A stretch of DNA of 31,212 nucleotides, taken from DASUBV01 sp035763085 (GTDB lineage: Bacteria; Actinomycetota; Actinomycetes; Streptosporangiales; Streptosporangiaceae). The notes beneath the pieces were generated by a model, which made no database searches, was not told the origin of the DNA, and saw only the letters and a list, made by a program, of their open reading frames with translations. Below, piece after piece: positions 1 to 7,149 of this stretch (position 1 is its first letter; every line of letters begins with the position of its first letter). Location: NCBI GenBank assembly GCA_035763085.1, contig DASUBV010000178.1:1-31212 (forward strand). Reading direction: 5' to 3'. The position numbers and the translations under genes were made by a program.

Positions 1-22
1 GGCGGCACTCGGCGACGGCCGG

Positions 23-1384
23 CTAACTGCTGCGCTGCTCGGCAACGGCGCAGACACCCTCCTGCGGGAGCTGTGACTCCGCGCGGGCGGCATTCGCGGC
101 GTCAGCTCTCCGGGTCTCGCGGAGGGCGAGCAGCACGGCGATGCCGCCCAGCACGTAGCCGCCGCCCTGGGCGGCCAGCACCGGGATGATCCCGGCCGAC
201 TGGCCCAGGAACCCGGCGGCGATCGTGCCGGCCACGACGGCGACGCCCTCCACCGCGCTCAGGGCGCCGAACACCCGGCCCCGGTGGCTGTCGGCGGTGG
301 CGGTTTGCAGCAGCGTCATCGCGCCGGCCAGCAGCAGCGCGCCCGGCACTCCGACCACGATCATCAGCACGATCGCGGGCCACACCGCCACGTGCGCCAG
401 CGGGTAGAGGAACAGCGCGAGGTCGACCGCCCCGAAGGCCACCGCGCCCGCGCCGAACAGCCGGGCGGGCCGGAACCGGCTGCCGGCCGCCGCCGCGATC
501 AGCCCGCCGCCAATGCCGCCGACGGCCTGCGCGGCCATGATCACGCCGTAGTCCGGGCCGCTGCCGTGCAGGACCGACCGCACGAACGGCGCGAACAAGG
601 TGCTCATGATCCCCTCGCCGATGCAGGTGACCGACAAGAAGATCAGCACGACCCGGAGTACCGGCTGCCGGACCGAGATCTGCAGTCCGGCCGCCCACTC
701 GCCGCGCAGCTGCGCCAGCCGTGCCCGCACCGTGACGCGGGCCGGGGCAGCACTGTCCTCCCGGACGGCCGGCCCGGGCGGGGCTGCCGCACTGGGCTGG
801 CTGGCCGGGCGGAGCGCCGGGAGCCGCGCGATCAGCAGCGCCGCGAGCAGGAAGCTCGCCAGGTCGGTCAGCGTCACCGCGGTGATACCGCCCGCCGCGG
901 CCAGCGCGCCGCCGATGCCCGACCCGGCCAGCCGGGAGACGTCGCTGGCCTGGCCGTTGAGGGCGTTGGCCGTGACCAGGTGGTCCTCCTCGACCAGGCG
1001 CGGCAGCACCGACTGCTGGGCCGGGAAGAAGAACTGCTGCACGCAGGCCTCGAAGGCCATCACTACGTAGATGATCCAGACCTCGCTGGCCCGGTGCACG
1101 GCCAGCAGCGGGAGCAGGCCGGCGGCCAGCAGCAGGTTGGTGGCGATCATCGTGCGCTTGCGGTCCCACCGGTCCACGAACACTCCGGCCAGCGAGCTCA
1201 GCGCGATCTGCGGCACGAACGAGGCCAGCAGCATCGTCGCCGACGCCAGCGTCGACCCGGTCAGCGCGTAGATGTAGTAGGTCAGGCCGATGCGCAGGAT
1301 CCAGTCGCCGGTCAGCGAGATCAGGCCTGCGCCCAGCAGCAGCCGCAGACCGCGCAGCCGCAGGGCCGTGCCGATCGCGCGCAT
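23..1384 (-). CDS. MFS transporter, probable drug/metabolite exporter
   Basis: A 453-residue polytopic membrane protein of the major facilitator superfamily with roughly 12 hydrophobic segments. After the first helices it has the loop DRWDRKRT (about residues 71-78), which matches the MFS motif A between helices 2 and 3. The segment FEACVQQFFFPAQQSVLPRL resembles the EntS-like/MFS_3 group of exporters. The frame stays open upstream to 1522. The ATG at 1384 is preferred because it follows the stop of the ArsR-type gene (1386-1388) by one base and begins directly with MFS-like sequence. The two genes are therefore co-transcribed, and the regulator probably controls this exporter. A proline/alanine-rich cytoplasmic loop lies mid-protein. 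The substrate cannot be told from sequence. Confidence 0.88.
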   Translation of the reverse strand: MRAIGTALRLRGLRLLLGAGLISLTGDWILRIGLTYYIYALTGSTLASATMLLASFVPQIALSSLAGVFVDRWDRKRTMIATNLLLAAGLLPLLAVHRASEVWIIYVVMAFEACVQQFFFPAQQSVLPRLVEEDHLVTANALNGQASDVSRLAGSGIGGALAAAGGITAVTLTDLASFLLAALLIARLPALRPASQPSAAAPPGPAVREDSAAPARVTVRARLAQLRGEWAAGLQISVRQPVLRVVLIFLSVTCIGEGIMSTLFAPFVRSVLHGSGPDYGVIMAAQAVGGIGGGLIAAAAGSRFRPARLFGAGAVAFGAVDLALFLYPLAHVAVWPAIVLMIVVGVPGALLLAGAMTLLQTATADSHRGRVFGALSAVEGVAVVAGTIAAGFLGQSAGIIPVLAAQGGGYVLGGIAVLLALRETRRADAANAARAESQLPQEGVCAVAEQRSS

Positions 1385-1385
1385 C

Positions 1386-2078
1386 TCAGCTGTCCCCGGC
1401 GCGGCCGGCCGGGTCGCGGGGGCTGTCGACCGGGTCGCGGGGGATGACGAACAAGGTGAGCTCCACCGGCACCGAGCCCGGCGGGCGGGTTTCCAGGTCG
1501 TCGATCGGCCGCTCCTCGACATACCGGAGGATCAGCTTGTCGATGTCGGTCACCAGCCCGGCCAGCTCGCCCTCGGTCAGGTAGACGCCGCTGCGGCCGA
1601 TGCCGGAATGCTCGCGCCAGCCCGCTGACCAGTGCTCCCGGCGCTCCTGCCAGTCCAGCAGACTCTCGATTGTCCGCTCCGCGGCGACCTGCTCGAAGGC
1701 CTGGACCGCAGCTGCGCCGCCGGGCTTGTCCTCCAGTCCCTGGTAGCTGGTCGAGGTGGACACCAGCCGCCACGGCCGCTCCCGGTTGTCCGCGCCGCTG
1801 ACCTGCTCCACGAAGCCGTATTTCGCCAGCTGGTGCAGATGGTGGGAGGCCAGCGCGTGGCTGATGCCGAGGATCCGCGCGGCGTCGGCGGTGGTGATCC
1901 GCCCGGCCCGGCCGACGATGACCTGCAGTTCCAGCCGCAGCGGGTGAGCCAGCGCCCGCATGCTGCGCGGGTCATCCAGCAGCCGCCGCCGCTGCCCGCG
2001 CAGCCGGTCCGCCGAGCCCGGGCCCGCCGGGCCCGCCGCATCGGCCGGGCTCGTCGGCTCATCAGATTCCAAAGACAT
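1386..2078 (-). CDS. ArsR-like winged-helix transcriptional regulator
   Basis: A 230-residue regulator. Residues about 40-108 form a winged helix-turn-helix: the helix RSMRALAHPLRLELQ is typical of ArsR/HTH_20 proteins, and the recognition helix is around SHALASHHLHQLAKYG (73-88). The C-terminal half (from about 115) is charged and helical, as in regulators carrying an extra ligand or dimerisation domain. No ArsR-type metal-binding CxC motif is visible, so small-molecule sensing is more likely than metal sensing. It is the first gene of a two-gene unit with the MFS exporter. The ATG at 2078 sits 7 bases downstream of a good -10 box, so the message may be leaderless. Two operator-like sites overlap this promoter, which suggests autoregulation. 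Confidence 0.85.
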   Translation of the reverse strand: MSLESDEPTSPADAAGPAGPGSADRLRGQRRRLLDDPRSMRALAHPLRLELQVIVGRAGRITTADAARILGISHALASHHLHQLAKYGFVEQVSGADNRERPWRLVSTSTSYQGLEDKPGGAAAVQAFEQVAAERTIESLLDWQERREHWSAGWREHSGIGRSGVYLTEGELAGLVTDIDKLILRYVEERPIDDLETRPPGSVPVELTLFVIPRDPVDSPRDPAGRAGDS

Positions 2079-2129
2079 GCTTGGAATCTAGGCAGGCGCT
2101 CGGTCATATGTCAAGCATGTGCTTGGAAT
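2065..2129. promoter_or_regulatory. paired operator-like sites for the ArsR-type regulator
   Basis: Site A is a perfect 8-bp inverted repeat, GATTCCAA (2065-2072) and TTGGAATC (2081-2088), covering the start codon and overlapping the -10 box. Site B contains CAAGCA (2112-2117) and TGCTTG (2120-2125) and overlaps the -35 box. Both share the 10-mer TGCTTGGAAT (2078-2087 and 2120-2129), spaced exactly 42 bp, about four helical turns. Binding at both would block the promoter. The sequence pattern is direct; the assignment to this regulator is inference. Confidence 0.5.
2085..2114 (-). promoter_or_regulatory. sigma70-type promoter of the ArsR-MFS unit, probably leaderless
   Basis: On the minus strand there is a consensus -35 TTGACA (plus positions 2109-2114), an 18-base spacer, and a -10 TAGATT (2085-2090). 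The ATG begins 7 bases beyond the -10. Transcription would therefore start at or next to the A of the start codon, leaving no room for a Shine-Dalgarno sequence. Leaderless mRNAs are common in actinomycetes. Confidence 0.6.
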
Positions 2130-2192
2130 AGATGACGGGCCGCGGGCCGGGGGAGTCACGCGCCCGGCAAGAGCCTTCGCTGCTGACGCGGC

Positions 2193-2208
2193 GAAGCTCA
2201 GGAGCTTC
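2193..2208 (-). terminator. hairpin after the DUF1232 gene
   Basis: GAAGCTC and GAGCTTC are perfect 7-bp arms around a 2-base centre, 21 bases past the DUF1232 stop codon (2230-2232) and before the ArsR promoter on the same strand. There is no T-tract, so if it terminates it would be one of the U-less hairpins common in actinomycetes. It could also be a transcript-stabilising stem. Confidence 0.35.
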
Positions 2209-2229
2209 AGACTCGGCCTGCTGGCTGGT

Positions 2230-2682
2230 TCAGTCCTTGCGAGCCGGGGCCTGGTCCGGTGGATTGACTGTGGCTGGCAGGCCGGTGATGCGGCACAGGA
2301 CGCCGAATCCGTCGTCGGTGCCGGGCCACTGACGCCGGATGGCGTCGACTCCGGCGCGGCGGACGACCCAGCGCAGGACGGCGGCGACGATGATGGCGTC
2401 GTCGGCGTAGCCCAGGACCGGAATGAAGTCGGGGATGATGTCGACCGGGAGCGCGAGGTAGGCCAGGAGGAGCCCGAGGGCGACCCGGGCGCTGCGGGGG
2501 AGGCTGCGATCGGCGGCCAGCCGCCGCAGCAGGCGCAGCAGGTCGGGCAGCAGCCGCAGCGCCTCGCGCAGCAGCCCGCGGCGCGGGCGCGCGATGAGCA
2601 GCACGACGATGAGCGCGAGCCACGCCACCAGCAGGCCCGCGCCCAGCGCGATCAGCAGGTCAAGCCACCACGACCCTGGCAT
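2230..2682 (-). CDS. YkvA/DUF1232 family small membrane protein
   Basis: A 150-residue protein with one N-terminal transmembrane helix (about residues 9-31), an arginine/leucine-rich amphipathic stretch (34-56), and the DUF1232 core at about 62-110. The core includes the signature LPVDIIPDFIPVLGYADD. The family is widespread and its molecular function is unknown. The C-terminal 35 residues are polar. It starts 18 bases after the stop of the upstream membrane-protein gene, so the two probably share a transcript. The family call rests on the signature and is firm; nothing in the window shows a specific role. Confidence 0.85.
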   Translation of the reverse strand: MPGSWWLDLLIALGAGLLVAWLALIVVLLIARPRRGLLREALRLLPDLLRLLRRLAADRSLPRSARVALGLLLAYLALPVDIIPDFIPVLGYADDAIIVAAVLRWVVRRAGVDAIRRQWPGTDDGFGVLCRITGLPATVNPPDQAPARKD

Positions 2683-2700
2683 GCCTCATATCTAGCACGA

Positions 2701-3231
2701 TCATCGCCCGAGCTGGTGCGCGGCGGGGGCATCAGGTGCGGCGCTGCGCGGCCGGGCGAAGAACGCGGGGATGTGCGCCAGCAGCAGGACGGGCAGGGCG
2801 ATATCGGCGATGAGGCTGCGGGCGAGGATCGCCGGGTCATGCAGGCCGAAGGTGAGGGAGTAGCCCAGGTTGGCGATCATCGGCAGCCAGGCGGCCCACC
2901 AGGACCACCGCTGCCGCCGCCGGAACGGGATGGCCAGCACGACGATGAACAGCAGCGCGAAGGTGAGCTCGTGCAGCGCGTACCCGCGCTCCAGGAGGCT
3001 GATGTAGCTGGCCTGGCCCGGCGCGGCGGCCTGGAGGTGGCTGAACGATGTGCCGGTCAGCTTGGCGAAGGTGCCCCGGTGGTCAGTCGGCAGGTTATGG
3101 CCGGCGACGGCGGCCAGGTCGGAAGCGGCCCCCAGGAGGTAGAACAGGGCAACCAGGAGCAGCAGGCCCAGTCCCGCCGCGCTCAGGGCGCGGGAGCGGG
3201 CCGGGGCAGGACTTGCAGCGGCAGTAGCCAT
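2701..3231 (-). CDS. four-helix integral membrane protein of unknown function
   Basis: A 176-residue protein I do not recognise beyond general features. A short Ala/Pro/Arg N-terminus precedes a long hydrophobic helix (about 16-44). A roughly 40-residue polar, probably extracytoplasmic loop follows. Three more hydrophobic helices lie near 88-105, 110-128 and 135-157, and the polar tail is rich in Ala and Pro. Helix-flanking motifs include RRRQRWSWWAAW at the third helix. The ATG at 3231 is the first in frame. The gene diverges from the TetR gene across a 108-base region containing a 6-bp-arm inverted repeat, so it is a natural candidate target of that TetR regulator. It is followed by the DUF1232 gene on the same strand. 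Confidence 0.7.
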   Translation of the reverse strand: MATAAASPAPARSRALSAAGLGLLLLVALFYLLGAASDLAAVAGHNLPTDHRGTFAKLTGTSFSHLQAAAPGQASYISLLERGYALHELTFALLFIVVLAIPFRRRQRWSWWAAWLPMIANLGYSLTFGLHDPAILARSLIADIALPVLLLAHIPAFFARPRSAAPDAPAAHQLGR

Positions 3232-3310
3232 CGCCAGGCCTCCGCGGGGTGTCGGGTGGGTGTCCGGAGAATTTCACCACACGCCAGAAGGTTCTTACAG
3301 GCGACGTAAA

Positions 3311-3327
3311 CTTGCCCTCCTGGCAAG
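3311..3327. promoter_or_regulatory. inverted repeat, candidate TetR operator
   Basis: CTTGCC (3311-3316), 5-base centre, GGCAAG (3322-3327): perfect 6-bp arms located 12 bases before the TTG start of the TetR gene, in the divergent intergenic region. The position and symmetry fit autoregulation by a TetR dimer and possibly co-control of the divergent membrane-protein gene. Binding itself is not shown. Confidence 0.45.
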
Positions 3328-3339
3328 AAGGGAAGTGGT

Positions 3340-3951
3340 TTGGACGCTGAGGAGAGCCTGCGGGAGCGTAAGCGCCGCGAGAGCCGCAAGGCCATCGCCC
3401 ATGCGGCGATGAGGCTGTTCGCCGAGCGGGGCTTTGACCAGGTGAGCGTCGCCGACATCGCCATTGCCGCGGGCGTCGCGGAGAAGACCGTTTACAACTA
3501 CTTCCCGGTCAAGGCCGAGATCTTCTTTGACGAGGCCGGCGACATCCTGGCGGAGTTGCTGGCCGCCGTCCGGTACCGGTCGGCCGGCCAGTCGGCTCTC
3601 GACGCGGTAGCGACGTTCGTGGCCGGGCGCCGCGAATGGGCCGCCGGGCGGCGCCCCGAGCAGCCGACATCAAGGTTCCGACAGCTCATCGCGGACAGCG
3701 CGGCCCTGCAGTCACAGCAGCGGCTGATGTTCGGACGATATGAGACAGCACTGGCGCAACTCCTCGCTGAAGAGACCGGCGTGCCCGCGGGGTCGGCGGA
3801 GCCATTCGTCGCCGCCGTGGCACTGGTCGGCGTGCTGCGGGCCGCCTTCGAGACCAGCGCCGGCGGCCAGAAACCGGGCCGGGACCAGGCAACAGCAGCG
3901 CTGGACGTGCTGGCCGGCGGACTTGCGTCCTACGCCGTCGCCCCTCAGTAG
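3340..3951 (+). CDS. TetR/AcrR family transcriptional regulator
   Basis: A 203-residue one-domain-plus-ligand-domain repressor. The N-terminal helix-turn-helix covers about residues 12-58, with AMRLFAERGFDQVSVADIA followed by the recognition helix region GVAEKTVYNYFPVKAEIF, which is textbook TetR. The C-terminal helical domain (60-203) is the variable ligand-binding and dimerisation part. Translation starts at TTG (3340), supported by AAGGGAAG a few bases upstream; no ATG lies nearby in frame. The gene diverges from a membrane-protein gene and is followed on the same strand by the cation diffusion facilitator 160 bases later. Either neighbour could be a target. The ligand is unknown. Confidence 0.87.
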   Translation: MDAEESLRERKRRESRKAIAHAAMRLFAERGFDQVSVADIAIAAGVAEKTVYNYFPVKAEIFFDEAGDILAELLAAVRYRSAGQSALDAVATFVAGRREWAAGRRPEQPTSRFRQLIADSAALQSQQRLMFGRYETALAQLLAEETGVPAGSAEPFVAAVALVGVLRAAFETSAGGQKPGRDQATAALDVLAGGLASYAVAPQ

Positions 3952-3955
3952 TGAT

Positions 3956-3973
3956 CTGCCTGGCAGACAGGCA
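3956..3973 (+). terminator. short hairpin just after the TetR gene
   Basis: TGCCTG (3957-3962) and CAGGCA (3968-3973) form a 6-bp stem with a 5-base loop starting 5 bases after the TAG stop. No T-tract follows. The same stretch also contains the palindrome CTGCC-T-GGCAG (3956-3966), so it could be a regulator site for the downstream transporter instead of a weak terminator. Confidence 0.3.
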
Positions 3974-4111
3974 CGCGCTCAGGTCGGGAACTCGCTGGTA
4001 GTCGCGTGCGATCTAGCTGCGCCGACGCAGCTGTGCTCACCGTTGGCGACAGAGTCCAGAGCGATCAGGCCTTGCCGCGGTGGCCGGCTGGCCCGCGAAT
4101 ATCCTGGGCCG

Positions 4112-5038
4112 GTGCACAAGGTTCTCGGGCAGCGCGACCCGGCAGTTGCCTTTCCGCTCGGCCATGGCCGGGATGACGCAGACGAGCGCAGGCAGGCTAA
4201 CCGGGCGATTGCGGTCAGCGCCATCGGGCTGGGGGCAACGGGCCTGATCGAACTGCTGATCGCCGTGGTCACCGGATCGGTCGGCCTGCTCGGCGACGCG
4301 ATCCATAATCTGTCGGACGTGTCCACCAGCGCCGTGGTGTTCCTGGGCTTCCGCTTGTCCCGGCGGCCGCCCACCGAGAAGTTCCCTTACGGGCTGGAGC
4401 GGGCCGAGGACCTGGCCGGGATCGGCATCGCCGTGGTCATCTGGGCCAGCGCCGCGTTCGCCGGGTTCGAGAGCATCCGCAAGCTCATCGACCACGGCCA
4501 CACCGCCCACATCGGCGCAGGCATCATCGGCGCGGTGCTCGGGATCGCCGGGAACCAGGTCGTCGCCCGCTACAAGCTGCGGGTCGGCCGGCGGATCAAC
4601 TCAGCAACCCTGATCGCTGATGCCCGGCATTCCTGGCTGGACGCGCTGTCCTCCGCCGGGGCGCTGGCCGGGCTGATCGCCGTCGCCTTCGGGCAGGCCT
4701 GGGGCGACCCGGTAGCCGGGCTGGCCGTGACCGCGTTCATCTGCCACGTCGGCTACGAGGTCACCAAGGACGTCGTGCGCCGCCTCGCCGACGGAGTCGA
4801 ACCCGAGGTCATCACCACCGCCGAGGCCGCGGCCGGGGACGTGCCCGGAGTCGTCCACGCCCATGCCCGGGCACGCTGGACCGGGCGAACCCTGCGCCTG
4901 GAAATCGAGGGCTGGGTAGACCCCGGGCTGGCCATCCGGGATGCGGACGCCATCGGCCGCCAGGTCGCCGACGCTATCTCCGCCCAGCTGCCCGAGGCCG
5001 GCAGCCTGACCTGGACCGCACGAGCAGCACCCGCCTGA
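4112..5038 (+). CDS. cation diffusion facilitator (CDF) family metal efflux transporter
   Basis: A 308-residue inner-membrane transporter of the CDF family, which exports divalent metals such as Zn, Co, Cd, Mn or Fe in exchange for protons. Both metal-site signatures of transmembrane helices 2 and 5 are present: H65xxxD69 in DAIHNLSD and H173xxxD177 in DARHSWLD. The N-terminal 28 residues are cytoplasmic and carry several His/Asp. Six helices span about 34-225, and a cytoplasmic domain (about 230-300) contains VVHAHARARW, as expected for the CDF dimerisation domain. GTG at 4112 is the only reasonable start because no Met occurs in the N-terminal region and upstream sequence is unrelated. A -10-like TATCCT at 4100-4105 ends 7 bases before it, suggesting a leaderless start, but no good -35 is visible. 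Confidence 0.87.
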   Translation: MHKVLGQRDPAVAFPLGHGRDDADERRQANRAIAVSAIGLGATGLIELLIAVVTGSVGLLGDAIHNLSDVSTSAVVFLGFRLSRRPPTEKFPYGLERAEDLAGIGIAVVIWASAAFAGFESIRKLIDHGHTAHIGAGIIGAVLGIAGNQVVARYKLRVGRRINSATLIADARHSWLDALSSAGALAGLIAVAFGQAWGDPVAGLAVTAFICHVGYEVTKDVVRRLADGVEPEVITTAEAAAGDVPGVVHAHARARWTGRTLRLEIEGWVDPGLAIRDADAIGRQVADAISAQLPEAGSLTWTARAAPA

Positions 5039-5202
5039 GATGATCGGCCGCGCGGGACATGGGCGGGATGACAGAGGGCCGAGCATCGGGCGCGGACCGC
5101 ACGCCTGGGTCAAGGATCGTCCCACGCAGCTCAGGCCGGGGCTGGCTATCAGCGGGGTGGGTGGCAGCGCGGCGGTCCTGGACTTGCGGGTTAAGTCGAG
5201 AC

Positions 5203-5224
5203 GGCGGCACAGTCAGCGGCCGCC
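5203..5224. terminator. hairpin between convergent genes
   Basis: GGCGGC (5203-5208) and GCCGCC (5219-5224) form a 6-bp GC stem with a 10-base loop in the 193-base gap between the convergent CDF and class-V aminotransferase genes, 8 bases past the latter's stop. There is no T-tract. The gap holds nothing else I can support. Confidence 0.25.
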
Positions 5225-5231
5225 GGGCTGG

Positions 5232-6398
5232 TTACCGGTCCCTCCTGACCGGGAGGTGCCGGGCAGCTGCCTCGAGTGCCTGCGTCAGGGCCCGCACGTC
5301 GTCAGCGCTGTTGTAGGCGTGCAGCGAGACTCGGATGCCGCCGCCGCGGGAGCTGGTGATGATGCGGTGCTCGCTGGCGAGCATGGCCTGGACGTCCTCG
5401 GGCACGGCGGCGGGATGCCGGAGCGAGACGATGTGCCCGCTGGCGGACCGGTCGGTCAGCGGCCGGTACGGGGTCCAGCCGAGCGGCGCGGCCTGGTCCA
5501 CGAGGTCGGCTGCCAGGCGGCTGGCGTGGTCACGTATCGAGGCCAGCCCGATCCCGGTCAGGAGCCTGATGGATGCGGACAGGCCCGCGGCCGAGCTGTA
5601 GGAGATGGTGGACAGCTGGAATCGCCGGGCGTCCGGGGCGAGCGCCAGATCCTGGGGCGTGAAGTCGAACGGCGCGGGCTTGCCCATCCAGCCGACGAGC
5701 GGCGGGACATGAGCGGCCAGGTCCTCGGTGACGGCCAGGAGCGCGACACCGCCCGGCGCTGAGAGCCACTTGTACCCGCTGCACACCAGTGCGTCGGCTC
5801 CCCACTCGGTCATGGTGACCGGGGCGGCTCCGGCCATCTGCGTGACGTCCACCACGACCCGCGCCCCCGCGCTCCGGGCTCGTGCCACCAGGGCGGCAAT
5901 GTCCACCTGCGAGCCGGTGGCGAACTGGACCGCGCTGACGCACACCACCGTCGTCCGCTCGCTGATGGCCTCCGCCAGGGCAAGGGTGATATCCCTGGCC
6001 GGGTCATCGGGAACCCAGCGGATCTGCATGCCAGAACGCTGGTGAGCTGCCAGCCACGGGTAGGTCACGCTCGGGAAATCGCTCGGGACCAGGATCACCT
6101 CCCCGCCGGGGGCAGACAGCAGGCCGGCCAGCTGGCCCAGGCCCTCACTCGCCCCGCCGACCACCGCGACCGACGTCACCGGCGCACCGAGCAGCCCGGC
6201 CGCCGCGATCCGCAGCGTGCTGAGAATTCCCGCTTCTGCCTGATCCGACAGATGCAAGTTGCCGTACTGAGCCACCTCGGTCAGGAACCTGGTGCTTGCC
6301 TCCAGCGACGTGCGGGGGATCAGGCCCAGCGACGCCTGGTTCAGGTAGGTGCAGGCGGACAGCGCGGCATACTGCCCGGGATCGATCAGGGAAGTCAT
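5232..6398 (-). CDS. class-V aminotransferase-fold PLP-dependent enzyme
   Basis: A 388-residue PLP enzyme of fold type I, aminotransferase class V (the cysteine desulfurase, selenocysteine lyase and isopenicillin-N-epimerase-like group). The catalytic lysine is K210 in CSGYKWLSAPGG. The PLP-pyridine aspartate is D184 in VVVDVTQMAG. The N-terminal YLNQASLGLIP and the segment GGASEGLGQLAGLL are also typical of this group. No cysteine is found in the region where IscS/SufS carry the catalytic Cys loop, so a desulfurase role is doubtful; an aminotransferase, epimerase or lyase is more likely. The ATG at 6398 is fixed by an excellent GAAGGAGG ribosome site 8 bases upstream, although the frame is open to 6671. 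Immediately upstream on the same strand is a possible 50-residue peptide gene. The substrate is unknown. Confidence 0.85.
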   Translation of the reverse strand: MTSLIDPGQYAALSACTYLNQASLGLIPRTSLEASTRFLTEVAQYGNLHLSDQAEAGILSTLRIAAAGLLGAPVTSVAVVGGASEGLGQLAGLLSAPGGEVILVPSDFPSVTYPWLAAHQRSGMQIRWVPDDPARDITLALAEAISERTTVVCVSAVQFATGSQVDIAALVARARSAGARVVVDVTQMAGAAPVTMTEWGADALVCSGYKWLSAPGGVALLAVTEDLAAHVPPLVGWMGKPAPFDFTPQDLALAPDARRFQLSTISYSSAAGLSASIRLLTGIGLASIRDHASRLAADLVDQAAPLGWTPYRPLTDRSASGHIVSLRHPAAVPEDVQAMLASEHRIITSSRGGGIRVSLHAYNSADDVRALTQALEAAARHLPVRRDR

Positions 6399-6448
6399 TG
6401 GAAAGTCCTCCTTCGCTGCCGGTGCGCCGGATCGACGACGACTAGCTT

Positions 6449-6601
6449 CTACTGGTCGATGTCCCGACGGAGCCGGAGGCCCTGGAAGTTCGCCGCGCCG
6501 TGCCGCCGGGCGCCCCGCCGATCCCGGCCCAGCGTGAGCGGCACCACGACCAGCACGACCTGCCACCAGGAGAGTCCGGAGAACATGTAGTTTGAAAACA
6601 T
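6449..6601 (-). CDS. possible 50-residue single-span membrane peptide
   Basis: The frame encodes a 50-residue peptide. An N-terminal aromatic/hydrophobic segment, with WWQVVLVVVPLTLG as a plausible transmembrane helix, is followed by a strongly basic tail (GRDRRGARRHG and LRLRRDIDQ). It lies 50 bases upstream of the class-V aminotransferase gene on the same strand. Start candidates are ATG at 6601 or 6586; neither has a convincing Shine-Dalgarno sequence. The same frame continues upstream to an ATG at 6676. I do not recognise a family. The hydrophobic-then-basic pattern is less typical of a random GC-rich shadow frame than the Arg/Ala/Gly-rich frames elsewhere, but this remains a weak call. 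Confidence 0.3.
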   Translation of the reverse strand: MFSNYMFSGLSWWQVVLVVVPLTLGRDRRGARRHGAANFQGLRLRRDIDQ

Positions 6602-6864
6602 GCGCGAGCTGGGCATACAGCGGGCAATGCACCTGCTCAGGGGCCTTGCCAGAGACGTCCAGCGGCTCCATAGCATCGAAGCGCGGCGTGACCGCTACGG
6701 TTGCCCTGTCCTAAGGATTGCCCGGCTTTCTGGCAGGGAAGACGGTGAGCGAGAAGAACGTTGCCGCTGTGCCGATGGCCTCGGTATCGAGCTGATGACT
6801 CTTGAATGAGAGGCGATTAGCATCGTGCAGGAGAAGCTAACCCCCGTCGCGAGCGTAGAGCGCG
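6602..6864. other. intergenic region without a supported gene
   Basis: This stretch lies between the class-V aminotransferase side and the toxin-antitoxin pair. Its GC content falls towards 6864. An open plus-strand frame (6600-6809) has no family resemblance and no ribosome site. TTGAAT (6803-6808) and TAGCAT (6819-6824) resemble promoter boxes but are only 10 bases apart, so I do not call a promoter for the downstream genes. Confidence 0.4.
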
Positions 6865-7149
6865 ATGCCCGCTGAGAGTCGGGGAACCACCGCCGCGATC
6901 AGGACGCTCCTTGGGCGCCTCAGTGAACGCTTGGCCGGGTCGGCTCGAGCGCCGGAGGCGGCGCGCATACTGGCTGCCTTGGACATGCAAAGAGTCGGCG
7001 TGCGGATGTACCGGCAGCGGATGATTCGAGAGCATCCGGGCGCAAGCCGTGAGGAGGTTGACAGCATGGTAAGAGCGTGGCTGGCGCAACCTCCCACTAA
7101 CGACCACCTGCGCCTTGCTTCCAGGGATCGAGACCGTGGCATCCGTTGA
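6865..7149 (+). CDS. MenA1-like antitoxin (Rv0078B family)
   Basis: A 94-residue, highly charged helical protein. Its second half, with GVRMYRQRMIREHPGASREE and VDSMVRAWL, matches the small Rv0078B-type proteins of actinomycetes. Those proteins sit beside AbiEii-type nucleotidyltransferases and act as the MenA1 antitoxin in Mycobacterium tuberculosis. The N-terminal 35 residues form an extension relative to my recollection of the mycobacterial protein (about 70 residues). The ATG at 6865 has only a weak ribosome site. The gene precedes and overlaps the nucleotidyltransferase gene by 14 bases, the antitoxin-then-toxin order expected for such a pair. Base composition is visibly less GC-rich than the surroundings, consistent with lateral acquisition. 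Confidence 0.72.
   Translation: MPAESRGTTAAIRTLLGRLSERLAGSARAPEAARILAALDMQRVGVRMYRQRMIREHPGASREEVDSMVRAWLAQPPTNDHLRLASRDRDRGIR

Noticed and set aside
4072..4105. Full -35/-10 promoter for the CDF gene using TTGCCG and TATCCT
   Set aside because: The spacer would be 22 bases, too long for a normal sigma70-type promoter; only the -10-like box is mentioned.
6600..6809. 69-codon plus-strand frame before the toxin-antitoxin pair
   Set aside because: No ribosome site, no family resemblance, and it is overlapped by a slightly more plausible minus-strand peptide frame.
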